From assembly GCA_003024985.2 (NCBI GenBank), contig PXIH01S0086793.1: a stretch of DNA of 13,430 bases. One strand, written 5' to 3'. The position numbers and the translations under genes are program-made. Shown one piece after another: positions 8,400 to 13,430 of the stretch. Numbering within the stretch: the first letter of the stretch is position 1; each line of letters begins with the position of its first letter. The DNA is from Euperipatoides rowelli (taxonomy: Eukaryota > Onychophora > Udeonychophora > Euonychophora > Peripatopsidae). A model generated the notes under the pieces. That model did no database searches. It saw only the letters and a program-made list of their open reading frames with translations, and was not told the DNA's origin.

Positions 8400-10100
8400 C
8401 TATAATAAAAATTTATATAAAACTAATTAATATTTTATAGATGAAAGTGAATGCAATAGCAGTGAATCATGTACTGTATATAATATGAAATCTATTTTGG
8501 TGAAAATACAAGTTAGAAGATAAATACAGTATATAACTAAAGAACAGAAAAGTAACAGACATGGCAATTTACAAGTTGGGATATTAAAGTTATAGGAAAT
8601 ATGCCAAAGTTGAAAGTAGGAATATAAATTTCTAAATTATCTAGCAGGAGAACTATCGTGATCTAAAAAAAAAACAATGACATCTATTACACTCTTTAAA
8701 ATCATTTAGGATTCAGATCTCATAGCTATAAACTACAAGTTGTTTACAGAAAATGTCAATGATGATCTTTCATAATTTTCATAAGAAATGTGACGTTCTG
8801 TAATCTCTTACCTCAAACATCTGCTAAACTATACTATCGTTAATCATAAACAATGATTTTTAAGCTTCGTTACCTTAAGTGTAAAAAGTCATCATTAGAC
8901 TTGTAGTTTATTTTATAAATAAATAATCCATTAATGTTAGCCCTTAACGAATCTATCCAATCAAGTTTATTTTATAAATAAATAATCCATTAATGTTAGC
9001 CCATTAACGAATCTAGCCAATCATGTGCTTGAAAATAGTCAAGATCCTAGATGACTGAACTACTGTATATAAAAATTTTAATGCGGTAGTGAATTTATGA
9101 GTTTATAAAAAATTTTAAAAATTAATTTACAGACTTTTTTCTTTGCAATGTATTTTACTGTTATTTAATTACAAATTCTATTCATGCAGTAATTTATACA
9201 AAAAATTTTATACAATTATTTAAAGAAGCACCTTGTAAATAAAAGTTTCTACAAGAAGGTACCAAAAGTATTGATTAAGGCTGAAGACAATGGACTTGTA
9301 TTAAATTTTACAAACATTTAATTTTGCAATTAAAATGACATTTACTATATGGGAACAAGTTTAACAACTGACATGTAAACAAATTGTTCATATGATTTTA
9401 TTTCAAAAAATATTTATTAATATCTAACTTTTATAGTATTCTATAAATATATTTATATAGCAGAACAATACAATTAGGAAATTATCGCAATATATGAATC
9501 ATAGATGAGAAGGGTTCAATTTCAATTATTTTATATATTACGGCAGGAGGCTTTGAAGACAAAATCTCATACTTGGACTTTGAAGCTTTTATCAATAGTA
9601 AGATTACAGTAATATATTAATAGAGTGAAAAAGGATATGAAAAATGAAAAAAAAAAATTATTGATCAACGATATAAAAAATATTGGATTAAAAGAATTTT
9701 AATGATATTAAATATATAAATAAAATTGTCCATTCATCAAAATTATTAGCAAAAACTATTCATTTGTTAAAACTATATCATACATGTTTTGAGGCAAGCC
9801 AGAAACTAAGGCCTTTTATATGATAAACAATTGTTTTCAAACAGAAATAGGCAAAATAAACTGTGAACTGAGGCAAATGATTAATTATATTTATTAAAAT
9901 AGGCTTCATGAAAATATTGATCTGTTAAACAATGACATTTTCGAAGTGAATAGTAACCTATATTTCATGGCCTGCCTATAAAATGTGATAGTAATTTGCC
10001 TAATTTTTTGGGCATATTACAAGAAAGTTCTGATGAATAAACAATTTTACAAATTAAATTTTATTCAATCCTGAAGGAATATAAAAAATTATAAATGTAC
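8400..10100. other. PIBF1 intron between exons a and b
   Basis: This 1.7-kb AT-rich intron contains the 59-bp tandem duplication at 8905-9023. I see no gene or transposon coding remnant in the rest of it. Confidence 0.7.
8905..9023. repeat. Tandem duplication of a 59-bp unit
   Basis: Unit 1 (8905-8963) and unit 2 (8964-9023) both begin agtttattttataaataa and end ccaatca. They differ by one substitution (t to g) and one inserted base, so the duplication is recent relative to the surrounding element debris. Non-coding, in an intron. Confidence 0.92.
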
Positions 10101-10226
10101 CTGTTTTCTCTTTCATAAAGTTCTTTAGAACTCGTTCTTAATTGTTCTAATTCTGCAGTAGTTTTTAATCGTAACTGGTCAAGTTCTTCCCTTAATCTCA
10201 GCTCATATTCTGTTTTGTATTTATCT
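10101..10226 (-). CDS. PIBF1: PIBF1 exon a (most 5' exon in window)
   Basis: This exon encodes 41 complete codons, beginning [20 protein letters not shown] and ending KELYEREN, in a heptad-like coiled-coil pattern. The acceptor reads tttag just above 10226 and the donor is CAG|gtacat at 10101/10100. One leading base completes a codon begun in an upstream exon that is not in the window, and two trailing bases (AG) pass into the next exon. The ELDQLR and YEREN motifs match the PIBF1 family. Phase and conserved motifs make the borders convincing. Confidence 0.9.
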
Positions 10227-10314
10227 CTAAACAATGTTGAGAAAATTGGATTTTTAGGTAAATAATATATTTAAAATAGATTATAAAAGATTATCAGAAA
10301 ATTATACAATATAT
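10227..10314. other. PIBF1 intron adjoining the LTR pair
   Basis: This short AT-rich stretch lies between exon a and the first LTR-like repeat. All sequence from here to 13430 is probably upstream PIBF1 intron occupied by mobile elements; I found no further PIBF1 exon in it. Confidence 0.6.
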
Positions 10315-10864
10315 TATAGTGATCGCTTAGCTTATAATACTTTATTTATTGTAATATCAATTCAAGTATTATCTGTTTACATTTGCTCGCGCATTCCATA
10401 TGTTTTTTTTCATCTGTGATGTTTTTACTTTAATTAGCAAATGTGTCACAGATGTTCTAACTCTGGAATGAACGAGTCAACGCTAATTTATTAATTATAC
10501 AATTTGTAAAATTAAACTGTACAGTATAAAAGGTTTCTTCTTTATGTAAAAGTTGTCATTACTTAGAGAGTTTCTGCCATCACATTAGATGACAGGCAGC
10601 TCTCCGACGTATGTCCATTGTCCAGTCCATGGACTTTTGTTAGTTATTGATTATTATTTCTAGTATGCCAGTTAGCAAGTTGGCTAACCGGTAATACTTA
10701 TGATTGTACAAAGTTTTATTTACTATAAATAAAAAATAAGTTTATTTACAACCAACGGCCAGAGTCAGCCTTCAACTTTATTTCATAACCTTAGCAACAA
10801 GCAGTACGCAGTGAACATCAATAATAACACCAGCATTTCAACATTTTCCCCTCCGCCCACTACA
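10315..10864. repeat. LTR-like direct repeat, copy 1
   Basis: This 550-bp repeat has a second copy at 11507-12050, about 90% identical by eye over the first 240 bases. The ends form a near-perfect inverted heptamer (TATAGTG at 10315, CACTACA at 10864), as in LTRs that begin TG and end CA. On the plus strand it has TATAAAAGG near 10527 and AATAAA near 10727, spaced like an LTR promoter and poly(A) signal. On the minus strand, a purine-rich run (GGGCGGAGGGGAAAA) just inside the right end could instead be a polypurine tract followed by TGTTGAAA, which would give the opposite orientation. Orientation is therefore left open. Confidence 0.75.
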
Positions 10865-11506
10865 TTCTGTAGAGCCAGAGATTGTTATAGTGGCTCCCAA
10901 TGTATCTTGGAGGAAAACATCTACAATGTGCCTCTACGAACCAATCAGGATGAGCAGCTCACAGCTGTTTAAGCGTCCTCAGGGCGAGGGCCTGAAGCCG
11001 TCCCGAGTACGAGGTACCAGCACGAAATCTGCAGAGTCCAAGCCAGAAACATATTCCCCCCCCCCCTCATGTGTTAACAAATAACAAGATAAAAGGACAT
11101 TAAATTTTTTTTTCCACAGTAAGTTTTTAAATTGAGGTGAAATGAACTTTGGACTTTATGATATTTCAAACGGAGTCAATTTGAAAGTTGTATTTGAGAA
11201 TTTTTTTTTAAATCTTTTTAATATTTTGTAAAATTCCGCTTAAATAATAATGATTGTGGAGGGATAACTCATAAGCATCTCCCTGGCATGTAATTTAGCA
11301 TCTCCCTACATTTAAAACAAATTTTTTTTTTTCTGAGTGTTACGACAAAATTTAAAATTTATCTTTTGTTTAAAATTTGATTAACTTTTGTACGAAATTA
11401 TTAATTAAATGAAATAGCTTCATTTTTAATTTTAAAATAAAATAACAACTAAATTGGTTTAAAAAAAATGTATGTGATAATTATTGTTTTTCATAGCGGG
11501 GAGGAG
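10865..11506. other. 642-bp spacer between the two LTR-like repeats
   Basis: The first 200 bases (10865-11075) are clearly GC-richer than the rest and end in a run of C; the remainder is AT-rich. A 64-codon plus-strand frame (10890-11084) lacks an ATG at its start and matches nothing I recognise; minus-strand frames there are broken. It could be what remains of an internal region (gag leader or pol tail) or inserted host DNA. The last bases (GCGGGGAGGAG, 11496-11506) look like a polypurine tract directly before copy 2 if the element is on the plus strand. No primer-binding site is obvious after copy 1. Confidence 0.5.
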
Positions 11507-12050
11507 TATAGTGATCGCTTAGCGTATGTTTTATTTATTGTAATGTCAATTAAAGTATTATCTGTTTACATTTGCTCACGCATTCCATATGTTTTGTTTT
11601 CATCTATGACGTGTTTACTTTAATGAATAAATGCATCACAGATGTTCAAACTCTGGAATGAGCGAGCCAATGCTAATTTACTAATTATACAATTTGTATA
11701 ATTAAACTGTACAGTATAAAAGGTTTCTCCTTTATGTAAAATTTGTCATTACCTTAAAGATGGTCTGCCATCAACATTAGATGACAGGCAGCTCTCCGAT
11801 CTATGTCCAGTACATGGACTTTTGTTAGTTATTGTTTATTATTTCTAGTATGCCGGTTAGCAAGTTGGCTAACCAGTAATACTTATGATTGTACAAAGTT
11901 TTATTTACTACAAATAAATGAGAAGTTTATTTACAACCAACAGCCAGAGTCAGCCTTCAACTTTATTTCATAACCTTAGCAACAAGCAGTTCCGCAGTAA
12001 ATATCAATAAAAACATCAACTTTTCAACATTCTCCTCTCCGCTCACTTCA
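11507..12050. repeat. LTR-like direct repeat, copy 2
   Basis: The second copy of the 550-bp repeat is 544 bp long, starting TATAGTGATCGC and ending CACTTCA. It keeps the TATAAAAGG box (near 11714), the AATAAA region, and an inverted-repeat hairpin GGTTAGC/GCTAACC (about 11854-11873) that is perfect here and has one mismatch in copy 1. Its right end is 13 bp from the stop codon of a minus-strand Ty3/gypsy integrase, which would make it the 3' LTR of that element. Five bases (TTCTG) follow the right end of both copies. Confidence 0.75.
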
Positions 12051-12063
12051 TTCTGAACATTCT

Positions 12064-12662
12064 TCATTCATAGTAGTGTACATCATTGTGGTTACCTATA
12101 GCTCTTACTTTGGCATTAACTTGCCTCTAAGTTCAATTATGCGATATGTACCTTTATAATGACGGGCTCATTTACGGTTCTTACCCATAAAACTGAGGTA
12201 TGTAGGAATAGGACTTTGACTCCAAGCTTGAAATCTGGGCTTTTGACATTTTTTATTCCTATAACAGTACTTCTTTGAAGCATTGTATAAATTTACTTCA
12301 ATTTCACCTCTAATCATCTCCATTTTCTCCAACATCTGTTGTACATACTCAGGTAAATCATTAGAATTATATTTTTCTTTAAACTAAAGATATCAGAACA
12401 TTCAATCGTGCCAGACCCAAACAATAAGAAATGAGGTGACTCACTGAGATGCCTTTGAACAAATCATCTGATGTCCTTAAGTACACAAGGAAAATGAGAT
12501 GCCCATGTGTCATAAGCACCTTCACATAAGTGTGACAATATGTTCAATATGACTATTCAGTCTTTCCAACACACCATTACTTTGTGGATGAAAAGAAGTT
12601 GTTGTCAAATGAATCAATCCAAGTAATTTAAATAATTCTTAAAACACTTCGCCTGTCAAGTC
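12064..12662 (-). pseudogene. Ty3/gypsy integrase C-terminal remnant
   Basis: Read from 12662 leftward, the sequence gives LTGEVF, ELFKLLGLIHLTTTSFHPQS, then NGVLERLNSHIEHI. Here HPQ-SNG-LE is the conserved end of the retroviral-type integrase core, with its Glu at 12564-12566. After a stop and frame changes come WASHFPCVLKDIR, SESPHFLLFGS, EYVQQMLEKME, KGTYRIIELRG and a last short frame ending HYYE and a stop at 12064-12066. The order is typical of gypsy pol ends, with no envelope gene after it. The Asp at 12660-12662 is only 31 residues from the Glu, so it is not the catalytic second Asp; that residue would lie just past 12662, where a hAT-like terminus interrupts. Inactive, with at least two stops and two frame changes. 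Confidence 0.8.
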
Positions 12663-12830
12663 CAGAGTTGTAGTCCTCAAGACCTGGCCTCAAGAGATCT
12701 CGAGGCCAACAAAATGTATCCTTGAACTTGGCCTTGAAGATAAATTACTTTGCCTCGGACTTGGCCTCGTTCTCATAGTCTTGGTCTTGTTCTCCAGGTC
12801 TTGGCCTTGGACACAGCATTTAAGTTCTAA
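12663..12830 (+). mobile_element. hAT-like terminus with CTTGGCC-type subrepeats
   Basis: It begins CAGAGTTGTAGTCCTC at 12663, fitting the hAT end pattern (CAG-GTTG), exactly where the gypsy integrase homology stops. The eight bases before it (12655-12662, gtcaagtc) belong to the integrase and are the predicted target duplication. It is followed by five or more copies of a loose decamer like cttggcctcg (for example near 12735, 12764 and 12802), a subterminal-repeat layout common in hAT elements. The opposite end and the second copy of the duplication are not in the window, so the element should extend past 13430 or be truncated. Confidence 0.55.
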
Positions 12831-12855
12831 ATAAAGTAAAATTAAAAAAAAAATC

Positions 12856-12919
12856 AGAATTCAATCCATCAGACATCAATCAGTGATAGAATTCAATCCA
12901 TCAAACGTCAATCAGTGAT
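12856..12919. repeat. Tandem duplication of a 32-bp unit
   Basis: Units 12856-12887 and 12888-12919 (agaattcaatccatca... to ...aatcagtgat) differ at two positions. Because 32 is not a multiple of three, the duplication shifts any frame running through it. It lies within the decayed sequence after the hAT-like end. Confidence 0.92.
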
Positions 12920-13051
12920 GACAGTTCATCACAGTCGTCTGCGTATGAAAATAAGCGCAATCTTTTATCTTCTGACCAAGAAACTGATTTTATAATTCCA
13001 CAATTTCCATTACAAAGTACAAACTGTAAATATTCAACAAAAAAGAGGTAA
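12890..13051 (+). pseudogene. Possible decayed transposase N-terminal fragment
   Basis: A 53-codon frame without a clear start includes SISDDSSSQSSAYENKRNLL and SSDQETDFIIPQF and stops at 13049-13051. The Ser/Asp-rich composition resembles the linker ahead of many hAT transposase cores, and the position after a hAT-like end fits, but there is no diagnostic motif. It may be non-coding. Confidence 0.2.
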
Positions 13052-13430
13052 TAGAATACAGAGAAAAGCAACAGTTGCCTATTTATGAGAAATATAGCAG
13101 CAACACATGAGGCAGAGCTAGAGCAAAGTTTAGTTCAAGTTGATACAAAATCCTACTAACGCTTTGCTTGGATGGCTAATGGAAAACAATCATACCATAA
13201 ATACCAGCATTTAGTGAGCATCCATGATTATAAATTCCGATTATAATTATTATTTCTGAGACCTATTATCAAAAAAGAAAACAGATATTTAAAAGAGAGT
13301 ACTTTGTTGGTTTTTTTTTAAAAATAGGCACGTTAACCCTTTCATAATTTATTTATTTTTTTGGATTTTTCAAGTGGTTCTGAAATTTTGACTTTAAGGT
13401 GGTCTAATAAATATATTCTAAAACTTTTAG
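13052..13430. other. Unassigned sequence to the window edge
   Basis: No gene is supported. Short plus-strand phrases near 13150-13230 faintly recall the end of a hAT transposase but are broken by stops in every frame. The last 180 bases are plain AT-rich sequence. Confidence 0.5.

Larger units (their letters stand above)
346..10226 (-). other. PIBF1: PIBF1 (CEP90) gene, partial: five internal exons
   Basis: This is the span of five exons that join into 211 codons (126+99+166+151+91 bp) with no stop and matching phases at every junction. The product is almost entirely coiled coil, rich in Glu, Lys, Leu and Gln, and ends with the family signature [16 protein letters not shown] followed by TAKRRLQQ. 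From knowledge of the family, PIBF1/CEP90 is a protein of about 750 residues at centriolar satellites and distal appendages, needed for ciliogenesis; this piece corresponds to roughly its middle to late part. Successive exon ends also match the family order (ELDQLR, YERENR, KSFE, KKLE-VLT-EFY, YEKLE-ELD). The N-terminal exons lie above 13430 and the last exon(s) below 346. The largest intron (2585-8300) and the region above 10226 hold most of the transposon debris. The gene looks intact and functional. Confidence 0.9.

Noticed and set aside
10890-11084. 64-codon plus-strand open frame between the LTR-like repeats
   Set aside because: It has no ATG at its start (the first codon is GTG), shows no recognisable domain and ends just past a run of C; kept only as part of the spacer description.
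10315-13430. Additional upstream PIBF1 exons
   Set aside because: I looked for coiled-coil frames with GT/AG borders on the minus strand and found only transposon-derived frames.
1-13430. CRISPR array, tRNA or rRNA genes, bacterial operon signals
   Set aside because: No regular short repeats with spacers, no T-loop GGTTCGA pattern with matching arms, and spliced exons show eukaryotic DNA.

Overview
The window is AT-rich, intron-dominated animal DNA. It has short coding exons with GT/AG borders, long introns, and decayed retrotransposons and DNA transposons. There are two single-base unknowns (n at 1096 and 1715), as in a draft assembly. The copia, Ty3/gypsy and hAT relics together with a PIBF1 gene suggest an invertebrate metazoan. 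I cannot place it more finely from sequence alone.

The only intact host gene I can support is on the minus strand. Five exons (10226-10101, 8399-8301, 2584-2419, 1843-1693 and 436-346) splice in consistent phase into 211 continuous codons. The product is recognisably the coiled-coil centriolar-satellite/ciliary protein PIBF1 (CEP90), from its middle to near its C terminus. The first exons lie beyond 13430 and the last beyond 1. All introns in the window are 0.6-5.7 kb, and everything else lies inside them or in the flanking intron sequence.

Reading left to right: 1-2794 is introns with two exons, a 39-bp-period duplication and no other gene. A hAT-like terminal fragment starts at 2795. A copia-type (Ty1/copia) element lies on the minus strand from 3019 to about 6017. 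It has one nearly complete LTR, a polypurine tract, broken gag and protease-integrase coding sequence, no reverse transcriptase or RNase H, and only about 55 bp of its other LTR. From about 6300 to 7110 there is a stretch with clustered promoter-like motifs (three ACGTCA sites, an 18-bp E-box palindrome, a small ATG frame in good context) and a perfect match to the RFX X-box consensus. A long fold-back repeat with arms of about 165 bp lies at 7236-7586. A hAT transposase C-terminal relic is at 8015-8128, and a 59-bp tandem duplication at 8905-9023.

The right end (10315-13430) is a nest of elements. Two direct LTR-like repeats of about 550 bp are separated by 642 bp. A minus-strand Ty3/gypsy integrase tail stops 13 bp from the inner repeat. 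A hAT-like terminus has cut into that integrase and continues as decayed sequence to the window edge. No tRNA, rRNA, CRISPR array or bacterial-type operon is visible. I see no clear new functional system; the most interesting items are the X-box in a ciliary gene, the CRE/E-box cluster, the fold-back repeat, and the contradictory orientation signals in the LTR pair.
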